A DNA stretch of 7,744 nucleotides from a bacterium (lineage in GTDB: Bacteria > Bacillota > Clostridia > Oscillospirales > Acutalibacteraceae), in assembly GCA_020625635.1 (NCBI GenBank), contig JAHLBL010000073.1, positions 1-7,744 on the forward strand, given 5' to 3'. The notes under the pieces are model-generated. The model saw nothing but the letters and a program-made list of their open reading frames with translations. It was not told the DNA's origin and did no database searches. A program made the translations under genes and the position numbers. Shown one piece after another: positions 1-5,851 of the stretch. Position 1 is the first letter of the stretch. Every line of letters starts with the position of its first letter.

Positions 1-218
1 GTGAGGTGACCGACGTCGGTGATGTTCATAACGCGCTTTACATCGTAGCCGGCGTAGCGCAGGTACTTTTCGAGCACGTCCTCCATAATGTATGTGCGCA
101 GGTTGCCGATATGCGCGTAGTGATACACCGTCGGGCCGCAGGTGTACATTGCGACCTTGCCGTCGGTGTGGGGGATGAATTCCATTTTTTTCTGTCCGAG
201 AGTGTTGTAGAGAATCAT
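1..218 (-). CDS. cysS: Cysteinyl-tRNA synthetase, N-terminal 72 residues (cut by window edge)
   Basis: This is the start of a class I aminoacyl-tRNA synthetase that joins cysteine to tRNA-Cys in the cytoplasm using ATP. Only the first 72 codons lie in the window; the rest runs off the low-coordinate edge. Visible are the opening MILYNTLGQKK, the family hallmark YTCGPTVY (residues 25-32, with Cys27 as the first ligand of the active-site zinc) and the HIGH-type ATP-binding motif as HIGN (36-39), followed by NITDVGH (65-71). The KMSKS motif and anticodon-binding part cannot be seen. The ATG at 216-218 is preceded by AAGGAG with 7 bases between, which settles the start. It begins 14 bases after the pgsA stop, so it is probably the fifth gene of the recA transcription unit. 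The identification is secure; whether the gene is intact is unknown. Confidence 0.96.
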   Translation of the reverse strand, partial: MILYNTLGQKKMEFIPHTDGKVAMYTCGPTVYHYAHIGNLRTYIMEDVLEKYLRYAGYDVKRVMNITDVGHL

Positions 219-232
219 TTTGTTACTCCTTG

Positions 233-796
233 TTATTCCATACTTATAAACTGCTTGTTACCGATAAGGTAGATCACGCCCGAGATTATGCAGAACACGG
301 TCGATATCCACATCAGCGCCTCGCCCGCGATGAAGAACGCGGCGGAGAGCGTCTCCGTGCTGTAGAAGCCGAGGATTATCTGCATAAGGAACACGGCTAT
401 TATCGCGACGATCTGGGAGACGGTCTTGACCTTGCCCCAGATGTTGGCGGCTACGACCTTGCCCTCGCTCGCGGCCATCAGCCTTACGGACATAACGGCG
501 AACTCGCGCAGCAGCACGACGATCACGAGAACACAGTCGCACAGCCCGTTCTGCACAAAGCACAGCAGAGCCGAGAGCACGAGGATCTTGTCGGCGAGAG
601 GGTCGCTGAACTTTCCGAAGTTCGTCACAAGACCGCGCTTGCGGGCGATTTTTCCGTCGAACATATCCGTCAGGCTCGCCGCGCCGAAGAGCGCCAGCGA
701 CACGAGATAGTGCATCGGGAAGTCGATCAGCATAGCCGCTATCATTGCAGGACACAGAAGTATCCTGAAAATTGTCAGTTTGTTTGGTAAATTCAT
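233..796 (-). CDS. pgsA: CDP-diacylglycerol--glycerol-3-phosphate 3-phosphatidyltransferase (PGP synthase)
   Basis: This 187-residue integral membrane enzyme makes phosphatidylglycerol phosphate from CDP-diacylglycerol and glycerol 3-phosphate, the committed step to phosphatidylglycerol and cardiolipin. The complete CDP-alcohol phosphotransferase signature is present: Asp44, Asp47, Gly48, Ala51, Arg52, Gly61, Asp65 and Asp69 in the spacing D-x2-DG-x2-AR-x8-G-x3-D-x3-D; the aspartates bind the metal and the last acts as base in this family. The opening NLPNKLTIFRI, and REFAV (about 98-102) with the following RLMAASEGK segment, are typical of PgsA rather than of other family members. Hydrophobic stretches near 7-25, 29-43, 72-92, 124-145 and 150-180 fit a multi-pass protein, and the length is normal. 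The start lies only 5 bases after the rimO stop, with a weak AAAGG inside the end of rimO, so translation is probably coupled. Confidence 0.95.
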   Translation of the reverse strand: MNLPNKLTIFRILLCPAMIAAMLIDFPMHYLVSLALFGAASLTDMFDGKIARKRGLVTNFGKFSDPLADKILVLSALLCFVQNGLCDCVLVIVVLLREFAVMSVRLMAASEGKVVAANIWGKVKTVSQIVAIIAVFLMQIILGFYSTETLSAAFFIAGEALMWISTVFCIISGVIYLIGNKQFISME

Positions 797-801
797 TAGT
801 A

Positions 802-2136
802 TCAGACCTTTTCCATTTCACCGACGGGGTCGATGCCCAGACAGTCGGTTATTCTGACTTTGACGAAGCTGCCCTCCTGCGGGCGGTTTTCGCCGCAGGT
901 AAAGAAGATGTTGCCGTCCACCTCGGGACAGTCCGAGGCGGTTCTGCCGAAGCAGCATTCGGCGTACTTGTCGAAGCCCTCGACGAGCACCTCGACCACC
1001 GAGCCCTCTTTTTCGGCGGCGAGCTCCTCCATAATGCGCTGCTGGATATCGGTGATGATCTCGGCGCGCCTGAGCTTTACGTCGTCGTCAAGCTGTTCGG
1101 GAAGACGCGCGGCGGGGGTGTCCTCCTCCTGAGAGTAGGCGAAGCACCCGAGACGGTCAAATCGCATTTCCCTTACAAATTCGCACAGCTCCTCAAACTG
1201 CTCCTCCGTCTCGCCCGGGAAGCCCGCGATAAGGGTGGAGCGCAGAGTAACGGAGGGTATTCTCTGTCTGATTTTATTCAGCAGGGCGGTGAGATATTCA
1301 CGGTCGCCCTTGCGGTTCATTCGTTTTAAAACCTCGCCGTTGCAGTGCTGCAGCGGTAAATCGAGGTATTTTACAATTTTGTCCTCCTCGGCGATCACGT
1401 CGATCAGCTCGTCGGTAATTCGCTCGGGATAACAGTAGAGCACGCGTATCCATTTAAGCTTTTCCACCTTGCACAGCTCTCTGAGCAGCTCGGGCAGCAT
1501 GGGCTTTCCGTAGAGGTCGGTGCCGTAGTAGGAGGTGTCCTGAGCTATTATTATCAGCTCGCGGACTCCGCCGTCGGCGAGCCACTCAGCCTCCGCCTTC
1601 AGCTTCTCGATCGCGCGGCTGCGGTAGCGTCCGCGGATCATCGGGATCGCGCAGTAGGTGCAGTGGTTGTCACAGCCCTCGGCGATTTTAAGGTAAGCGT
1701 AATAGCGCGGCGTGCTCTGGATACGCTTTCCCTCGAGGGAAAGCTCCTCCTTCGGCGGAAACGCCTCTACCTTTTTGCCGAGCAGAGCCTCGCGGATAAT
1801 GTCGGCGATCTCGTCGTTGGCGCCGATACCGACGCACGCGTCAACCTCGGGGAGCTGTTTCATAACCTCTTCTCTGTACCTTTCGGCGAGACAGCCCGTT
1901 ACGATAAGGCACTTGATTTTTCCCTCCGCCTTCAGCTTCGCGAGCTCGAGGATCTCCTCGATGCTCTCCTGCTTTGCGGGCTCAATAAAGGCGCAGGTGT
2001 TTATTATCGCCGCGTCCGAGAACGCCACGTCCTCAACTATTCTGAAATGCGCGTCGTTAAGCTTAGCGAGCAGCATCTCCGCGTCGACCTGATTTTTTGC
2101 GCATCCGAGCGACACGATTCCGATTTTATACTCCAT
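802..2136 (-). CDS. rimO: Ribosomal protein S12 methylthiotransferase RimO
   Basis: This radical SAM enzyme adds a methylthio group to a conserved aspartate of ribosomal protein S12 (Asp88 in E. coli, known from family work). From the chosen start it has 444 residues, normal for RimO. The order is: an N-terminal methylthiotransferase domain with Cys12 (SLGCAKNQVD), Cys48 (NTCAF) and Cys82 (VTGCLAERY) for one iron-sulfur cluster; a radical SAM core with Cys155, Cys159 and Cys162 (CDNHCTYC) for the SAM-binding cluster; and a C-terminal TRAM-like region from about 375 ending in GIDPVGEME. SLGCAKNQVD and the GIDPVGE ending favour RimO over its tRNA-modifying relatives MiaB and MtaB. Three in-frame ATGs lie close together (2148, 2142, 2136). 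I chose 2136 because GAGG at 2143-2146 sits 6 bases before it and the protein then begins MEYKIGIVSLGC. The gene overlaps the recX end by 11 bases, which suggests translational coupling. Confidence 0.93.
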   Translation of the reverse strand: MEYKIGIVSLGCAKNQVDAEMLLAKLNDAHFRIVEDVAFSDAAIINTCAFIEPAKQESIEEILELAKLKAEGKIKCLIVTGCLAERYREEVMKQLPEVDACVGIGANDEIADIIREALLGKKVEAFPPKEELSLEGKRIQSTPRYYAYLKIAEGCDNHCTYCAIPMIRGRYRSRAIEKLKAEAEWLADGGVRELIIIAQDTSYYGTDLYGKPMLPELLRELCKVEKLKWIRVLYCYPERITDELIDVIAEEDKIVKYLDLPLQHCNGEVLKRMNRKGDREYLTALLNKIRQRIPSVTLRSTLIAGFPGETEEQFEELCEFVREMRFDRLGCFAYSQEEDTPAARLPEQLDDDVKLRRAEIITDIQQRIMEELAAEKEGSVVEVLVEGFDKYAECCFGRTASDCPEVDGNIFFTCGENRPQEGSFVKVRITDCLGIDPVGEMEKV

Positions 2137-2740
2137 ATTCATCCTCATACTCAGCCAGCACGGCGCTTATATCGCTCCACGAGTAACCCATCCTCTGCAG
2201 GGCGGCGACCGTTCGCCTCCGACCTTTTTCGTCCGAAAGAGAGCGGAGGTATTTAGCTTCTATTAAAATCTGTATATGCTCACGCGGGTCGGGGTCGAGC
2301 TCCTCGAGGATCTCCTCTGCAAGCTCCCTGTCGATACCCTTCTCCGTGAGCTTGTATTTCGCGCCGCGCGCCGAAAGGTGCTTCACGTTGATAAGCTCCT
2401 CGGCGTAACGCCGCGCGAATTTTTCGTCGTTTACAAGCCCGAGCTCCTCCATCCGCCTTACCGCTTTCTCGGCTGAATCGCCGTCGCAGGTCCTGCGGAT
2501 CTTCTCCGTGAGCTCGCGGCTGCTGTGGTCGCGTGACGAGAGCAGCCACAGCGCCTTTTCCTTGGCGCGCTTTTCGTTGGAGCTGTCTATCAGCTCCTTA
2601 AGCTGCTCGTCGGTGATCTCGCTCCCGACGGAGATCGGGCTCGCGATGATCGTTTCGGTGTCCACCTTAACGGCGAACTCTCCGTCTATGTAAAGCGCCG
2701 AAAGCCGCTTGCGCTTCGGCACAATGTCGGTAACTGTCAT
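2126..2740 (-). CDS. recX: RecA-modulating protein RecX
   Basis: RecX binds RecA filaments and tunes recombinase and co-protease activity, usually as an inhibitor. The 204 residues are rich in charged helices, with no signal peptide or membrane segment. Recognisable family blocks are ALWLLSSRDHSSREL (63-77) and LGLVNDEKFARRYAE (100-114), followed by an SARGAKYKLTEKGI segment, and a final block with GRRRTVAALQRMGYSW near 173-188. These match the tandem three-helix repeats of RecX. The first 60 residues (KRKRLSALYIDGEF onward) form an N-terminal extension common in Firmicutes RecX proteins. The start codon shares one base with the recA stop (TGATG), and no good ribosome binding site precedes it, so translation most likely depends on ribosomes finishing recA. 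Position directly after recA strongly supports the call. Confidence 0.93.
   Translation of the reverse strand: MTVTDIVPKRKRLSALYIDGEFAVKVDTETIIASPISVGSEITDEQLKELIDSSNEKRAKEKALWLLSSRDHSSRELTEKIRRTCDGDSAEKAVRRMEELGLVNDEKFARRYAEELINVKHLSARGAKYKLTEKGIDRELAEEILEELDPDPREHIQILIEAKYLRSLSDEKGRRRTVAALQRMGYSWSDISAVLAEYEDEYGV
2143..2146 (-). promoter_or_regulatory. Ribosome binding site deciding the rimO start
   Basis: GAGG lies inside the last codons of recX, 6 bases before the ATG at 2134-2136. The upstream ATG at 2146-2148 has no purine-rich site before it, and the one at 2140-2142 directly abuts this GAGG, so the third ATG is the best supported start. Confidence 0.55.
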
Positions 2741-3840
2741 CAGTCGTCAACGATAATGTCGATGTCCGCGCCCTTGGTTTTCTTTTCGGGCTCAGCGGAA
2801 GCTACGGGCTTTACGGTCGTTTTCGGCTTTGCGGGAGCCTTCTTCTTTGGGGAGAGCTTGTCGATATTGTCCCACAGATCCTTCTCGATCCTCTCAGCGA
2901 GCTCGGTGTTGTTGGTGAGCAGCTCCTTTACGTTCTCGCGTCCCTGTCCGAGACGCTCGCCGTTGTAGCTGAACCACGCGCCAGCCTTCTGGATAACGTC
3001 CGCCTTTACGGAAAGGTCAACGAGCTCGCCTACGCGGCTGATTCCCTGACCGTACATAATGTCGAACTCCGCCTCCTTGAACGGGGGAGCGATCTTATTC
3101 TTTACGACCTTCGCCTTGGTGCGGTTTCCTATCATTTCGCCGCCCTGCTTAAGCGTCTCAACTCTCCTTACGTCGATGCGCACGGAGGAATAGAACTTCA
3201 GCGCGCGTCCGCCCGTGGTGACCTCGGGGTTGCCGTATACTACGCCGACCTTCTCGCGCAGCTGGTTAATGAAAATCGCTACGCAGTTGCTTTTGTTGAT
3301 AGCGCCCGCGAGCTTTCTGAGCGCCTGCGACATAAGTCTGGCGTGAAGTCCCACGTGGCTGTCGCCCATCTCGCCCTCGATCTCCGCCTTGGGCACGAGC
3401 GCCGCTACGGAGTCGATTACGATAACGTCGATAGCGCCGCTTCGGATAAGAGCCTCGGCGATTTCGAGCGCGTCCTCGCCCGTGTCGGGCTGTGATACGA
3501 GCAGCGAGTCAACGTCGACGCCCAGCGCCTGCGCGTAGTTCGGGTCGAGCGCGTGCTCAACGTCGATAAACGCTACGTTGCCGCCGTTCTTCTGTCCCTC
3601 GGCGATACAGTGCAGGGACAGTGTCGTTTTACCCGAGGACTCGGGACCGTAAATCTCCACGATCCTGCCCCTCGGAAGTCCGCCGATCCCCAGCGCGATA
3701 TCGAGCGACAGCGAGCCTGTCGAGATGTGGTCTACGTTCATATGCTGATTCTGTCCGAGACGCATTACAGCGCCTTTGCCGAACTGCTTTTCTATCTGTC
3801 CGAGAGCTGTTTCCAGCGCTTTTGCCTTGTCTACTGCCAT
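2740..3840 (-). CDS. recA: Recombinase RecA
   Basis: RecA forms ATP-dependent filaments on single-stranded DNA, carries out strand exchange in recombinational repair, and stimulates LexA self-cleavage in the SOS response. From the chosen start it has 366 residues. Visible are the N-terminal helix region (ALGQIEKQFGKGAVMRLG, 12-29), Walker A GPESSGKTT (65-73), the catalytic glutamate Glu95, Walker B VIVIDS (139-144), and loop regions including NQLREKVGVVYGNPEVTTGG (192-211), which holds the L1-L2 neighbourhood. The C-terminal tail, from about residue 333, is lysine/proline/alanine-rich and then ends in an acidic stretch with DIDIIVDD. Another ATG lies two codons upstream (3846). I chose 3840 because GGAGG at 3850-3854 lies 9 bases before it but only 3 before 3846, and because the protein then starts MAVDKAKALE like other RecA proteins. 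It is the first gene after a strong promoter and overlaps recX by one base. Confidence 0.98.
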   Translation of the reverse strand: MAVDKAKALETALGQIEKQFGKGAVMRLGQNQHMNVDHISTGSLSLDIALGIGGLPRGRIVEIYGPESSGKTTLSLHCIAEGQKNGGNVAFIDVEHALDPNYAQALGVDVDSLLVSQPDTGEDALEIAEALIRSGAIDVIVIDSVAALVPKAEIEGEMGDSHVGLHARLMSQALRKLAGAINKSNCVAIFINQLREKVGVVYGNPEVTTGGRALKFYSSVRIDVRRVETLKQGGEMIGNRTKAKVVKNKIAPPFKEAEFDIMYGQGISRVGELVDLSVKADVIQKAGAWFSYNGERLGQGRENVKELLTNNTELAERIEKDLWDNIDKLSPKKKAPAKPKTTVKPVASAEPEKKTKGADIDIIVDD

Positions 3841-3849
3841 TTTCATTTA

Positions 3850-3854
3850 CCTCC
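3850..3854 (-). promoter_or_regulatory. Strong ribosome binding site of recA
   Basis: GGAGG lies 9 bases before the ATG at 3838-3840 and 3 bases before the ATG at 3844-3846. The spacing favours the inner ATG, though the outer one cannot be excluded; the two products differ by two residues (MK). Confidence 0.8.
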
Positions 3855-3892
3855 GTATTCCCAAAAAAAGCGTGGTTTTTCTTACATCGTCA

Positions 3893-3921
3893 ATTATAAA
3901 ATATTGCAGTCAAAAAATCAA
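3893..3921 (-). promoter_or_regulatory. Probable housekeeping (sigma-70/sigma-A type) promoter of recA
   Basis: On the minus strand TTGATT (3916-3921) is followed after exactly 17 bases by a perfect TATAAT (3893-3898). Transcription would start near 3886, giving a leader of about 46 bases before recA. DNA upstream of the -35 element is rich in A and T tracts, which could add UP-element-like strength. It is the only intergenic space over 40 bases in the window, which supports its use as the start of the recA-recX-rimO-pgsA-cysS unit. Confidence 0.75.
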
Positions 3922-3942
3922 CAAAATCACGCCGATTTTTTA

Positions 3943-3954
3943 GAACAAATTTTC
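3943..3954. promoter_or_regulatory. Weak candidate LexA (SOS) box upstream of recA
   Basis: GAACAAATTTTC matches the Gram-positive LexA core GAAC-N4-GTTC at seven of eight fixed positions; on the recA strand it reads GAAAATTTGTTC. It lies about 22 bases upstream of the -35 element, further than is typical for repression, and it overlaps a TTTCGAAA palindrome in AT-rich DNA where chance matches are likely. No better LexA box is visible nearer the promoter. Confidence 0.25.
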
Positions 3955-3975
3955 GAAATTGGAGCAGAGTACGAT

Positions 3976-4821
3976 TTATTGTACTTTGATTCCGTGGATC
4001 GTGCGCGTTATTCCGCCTAAATCCTCGCTTCCGCCGATCAGCGAAAAGCCCGCCGCCTCCATAAGCGGCTTAACATCGCCGTACTGTCCCTCGCCGAGCT
4101 CGAACGCGAGCATTCCGCCCGCGCGCAGCTTGGGGCTCCACAGGCTGATTATGCTGCGGTAGAAGTCGAGACCGTCCGCTCCGCCGTCGAGAGCCATCCT
4201 CGGCTCAAAGGAGATCTCCTTCTGGAGCGTGTCGATCTCGCCGCTTTTGACGTAGGGCGGATTTGAGAGAATGAGGTCGAACGTCCCGTCCTCAAACTCA
4301 TCGCAGCAGCGAGTGACGTCGTCCGCGAGCACGTAAATGTCGGCTTTGTTGAGCGAGATATTCTCGCAGAGGTAGGGGAGAGCGTCGGCGGATTTCTCAA
4401 CCGCGCAGACGTTCGCGTCCGTCTCCTTTTTAATAGCTATCGCGAGAGCGCCGCTGCCGCTGCACAGGTCGATTACGACAGCGTCCTTTTTATCTTTCAG
4501 AAATTCAAGACAGTCGCGCAGCAGGACCTCGGTGTCGTCACGGGGAATAAGCACGCCCTGCCCGACCTTCAGCCTGTGTCCGCAGAATTCCCACTCGCCG
4601 AGCAGATACTGGAGCGGCTCGCCGCTGAGCCTGCGCCCGACCAGCCGTATGAACTCCACAGCCTTATTATCGTCGGCGGCGATCGGCGCGCCCATAAGCG
4701 CGGCGCGGTCAACGCCGAAAACCTTTTCGATCAGGCACATAGAATTAAAGGCAGGATCGTCAATTCCTGCCTTATCAAATTCCGATTTTGCCTGTAAGTA
4801 CAAACCTTTAACAACAGCCAT
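3976..4821 (-). CDS. prmC: Peptide chain release factor N5-glutamine methyltransferase PrmC (HemK)
   Basis: PrmC methylates the glutamine of the GGQ motif in release factors RF1 and RF2 with S-adenosylmethionine, which speeds translation termination. The 281-residue length is typical. An N-terminal helical domain (about 1-75) that recognises the release factor is followed by a Rossmann methyltransferase domain. Motifs are GEPLQYLLGEWEF (67-79), IPRDDTE (92-98; PRPDTE in many homologues), the SAM-binding loop DLCSGSGALAIAI (118-130) with acidic Glu142 after the next strand, and the catalytic NPPY (187-190) that binds the target glutamine. The ATG at 4819-4821 lies inside the end of the DUF1385 gene (14-base overlap) and lacks a clear ribosome binding site, so translation is probably coupled; the N-terminus aligns by eye with other PrmC proteins. 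The AT-rich intergenic region holding the recA promoter follows its stop. Confidence 0.95.
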   Translation of the reverse strand: MAVVKGLYLQAKSEFDKAGIDDPAFNSMCLIEKVFGVDRAALMGAPIAADDNKAVEFIRLVGRRLSGEPLQYLLGEWEFCGHRLKVGQGVLIPRDDTEVLLRDCLEFLKDKKDAVVIDLCSGSGALAIAIKKETDANVCAVEKSADALPYLCENISLNKADIYVLADDVTRCCDEFEDGTFDLILSNPPYVKSGEIDTLQKEISFEPRMALDGGADGLDFYRSIISLWSPKLRAGGMLAFELGEGQYGDVKPLMEAAGFSLIGGSEDLGGITRTIHGIKVQ

Positions 4822-5818
4822 TTTTTACAATATCCGAGCCGTCGTCGGGAATAACGGCGGTGATTGCCTCTATAGCGACCTCGCACATACTCTCGTCGGG
4901 CTCCTTAGTCGTGATTCTCTGCGCCCAGAGACCGGGAGCGGAGATTATTCTTGTCAGTACGTTGTCGTGCTTTCCGCAGAACTTTATAAGCTCGTAGCCG
5001 ATACCCGTAGTCAGCGGAAGAAGCAGGATCTTTATAACAGGTCTGAGCCAGCCGATGCCGAACGGTGACGGCGGAATGAACAGACCGATCACGATACCCA
5101 GCAGGAGCATAAGCAGGATAAAGCTTGTGCCGCAGCGGGGATGGAAGCGTCTCTGCGCCTTGACGTTGGCGACGGTGAGCTCGAGGTCGTTTTCATAACA
5201 GAAAATCGCCTTGTGCTCCGCGCCGTGATACATAAACACGCGCTTCATATCGCTTAGCTGTGAAACAACGAGGATGTAGGAAAGGAAAATCACGATCTTT
5301 AAAATTCCCTCGCCCACACTCTGCCAGAAGCGCACGTCGGGGTTGTTGTTCCTGATACCCTCGCCGAGGCTCGGAACAGCCCAGCCCAGAAGCTGGAACA
5401 GCCATGTCGGCAGGAAGAAGAAGAGCAGTACCGCGAGTCCAACGCCGAGTATCGAGGAAAATACCATAAGTATTTTCATAAACTTGTCGCCGAGCTTTTC
5501 GTCGATCCACTTTTCAAACTTCGAGGGCTCCTCTTCCTCGATTTCGCCCGCCTCGAGCGCCTTGTCAGCAGAGAGCATAAGGCACTTGTAGCTCAGGCGC
5601 ATAGAGTCTATAAGTCCGGCTACGCCGCGGAAGAACGGCAGCTTCCAGATTTTCGCGGAAGCTCCGAGGAACTTCATCTTCACGTCCTCGGTGTAGATGC
5701 TGTCCTCGCCCGTGCGCACCGCGACTGTGGTCTTTTTCGGACCTCTCATCATTATGCCCTCGATCAGAGCGGAACCGCCGATCGAGGTTATTTTTTTCGT
5801 CTCTGTTTTCTTACTCAT
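4808..5818 (-). CDS. DUF1385 family integral membrane protein (YqhQ-like), function unknown
   Basis: This 336-residue membrane protein belongs to the DUF1385 family, of which B. subtilis YqhQ is a member; no biochemical role is established. The N-terminal part (IGGSALIEGIMMRGP, 13-27, and LPFFRGVAGLIDSM, 60-73) is a family hallmark. An acidic stretch EIEEEEP (92-98) and a short amphipathic region lead to hydrophobic segments at about 113-136, 168-187, 232-250 and 258-275. Between the second and third lies a His/Cys-rich block: YHGAEHK (197-203), Cys207 and HPRCGTSF (226-233), which could bind a metal or form an active site (inference). The C-terminal part has ISAPGLWAQRITTKEPDE (292-309), also conserved in the family. 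Two adjacent ATGs exist (5821 and 5818); AGAAGG at 5825-5830 is 6 bases from the second and 3 from the first. It follows the histidine kinase by 33 bases and overlaps prmC by 14, a neighbourhood known in Firmicutes. Confidence 0.88.
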   Translation of the reverse strand: MSKKTETKKITSIGGSALIEGIMMRGPKKTTVAVRTGEDSIYTEDVKMKFLGASAKIWKLPFFRGVAGLIDSMRLSYKCLMLSADKALEAGEIEEEEPSKFEKWIDEKLGDKFMKILMVFSSILGVGLAVLLFFFLPTWLFQLLGWAVPSLGEGIRNNNPDVRFWQSVGEGILKIVIFLSYILVVSQLSDMKRVFMYHGAEHKAIFCYENDLELTVANVKAQRRFHPRCGTSFILLMLLLGIVIGLFIPPSPFGIGWLRPVIKILLLPLTTGIGYELIKFCGKHDNVLTRIISAPGLWAQRITTKEPDESMCEVAIEAITAVIPDDGSDIVKNGCC

Positions 5819-5823
5819 CATAT

Positions 5824-5848
5824 ACCTTCTGTCTTATGACCTTCTGTC
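5824..5848 (-). repeat. 10-base direct repeat duplicating the ribosome binding site of the DUF1385 gene
   Basis: The minus strand carries GACAGAAGGT twice, at 5839-5848 and 5824-5833, separated by CATAA. Each copy includes AGAAGG. The copy nearer the gene is the probable ribosome binding site; the other lies 21 bases from the chosen ATG and is too far to serve it directly. A related ACAGAAGGAG precedes the histidine kinase at 7289-7298. Confidence 0.6.
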
Positions 5849-5851
5849 AAT

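Noticed and set aside
230..790. A 186-codon open frame on the plus strand opposite pgsA
   Set aside because: Antisense shadow of pgsA, which has the full CDP-alcohol phosphotransferase signature; the plus-strand product is a charged, low-order sequence with no family resemblance.
1663..2256. A 197-codon plus-strand open frame opposite rimO and recX
   Set aside because: It crosses the boundary of two overlapping real minus-strand genes and has no recognisable domain, so it is a shadow frame.
3863..3881. Short A-run/T-run inverted repeat in the recA leader (AAAAACCACGCTTTTT), considered as an attenuator
   Set aside because: The stem is only A-U pairs and the leader is about 46 bases, too short for a known riboswitch or leader-peptide attenuator.
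3912..3939. Possible terminator after prmC: stem AAAATC/GATTTT with a 5-base loop, followed on the minus strand by GTTGATTTTTT
   Set aside because: The stem is 6 base pairs with a single G-C pair, the T run is offset, and it overlaps the -35 element of the recA promoter. Such a match is expected by chance in AT-rich DNA.
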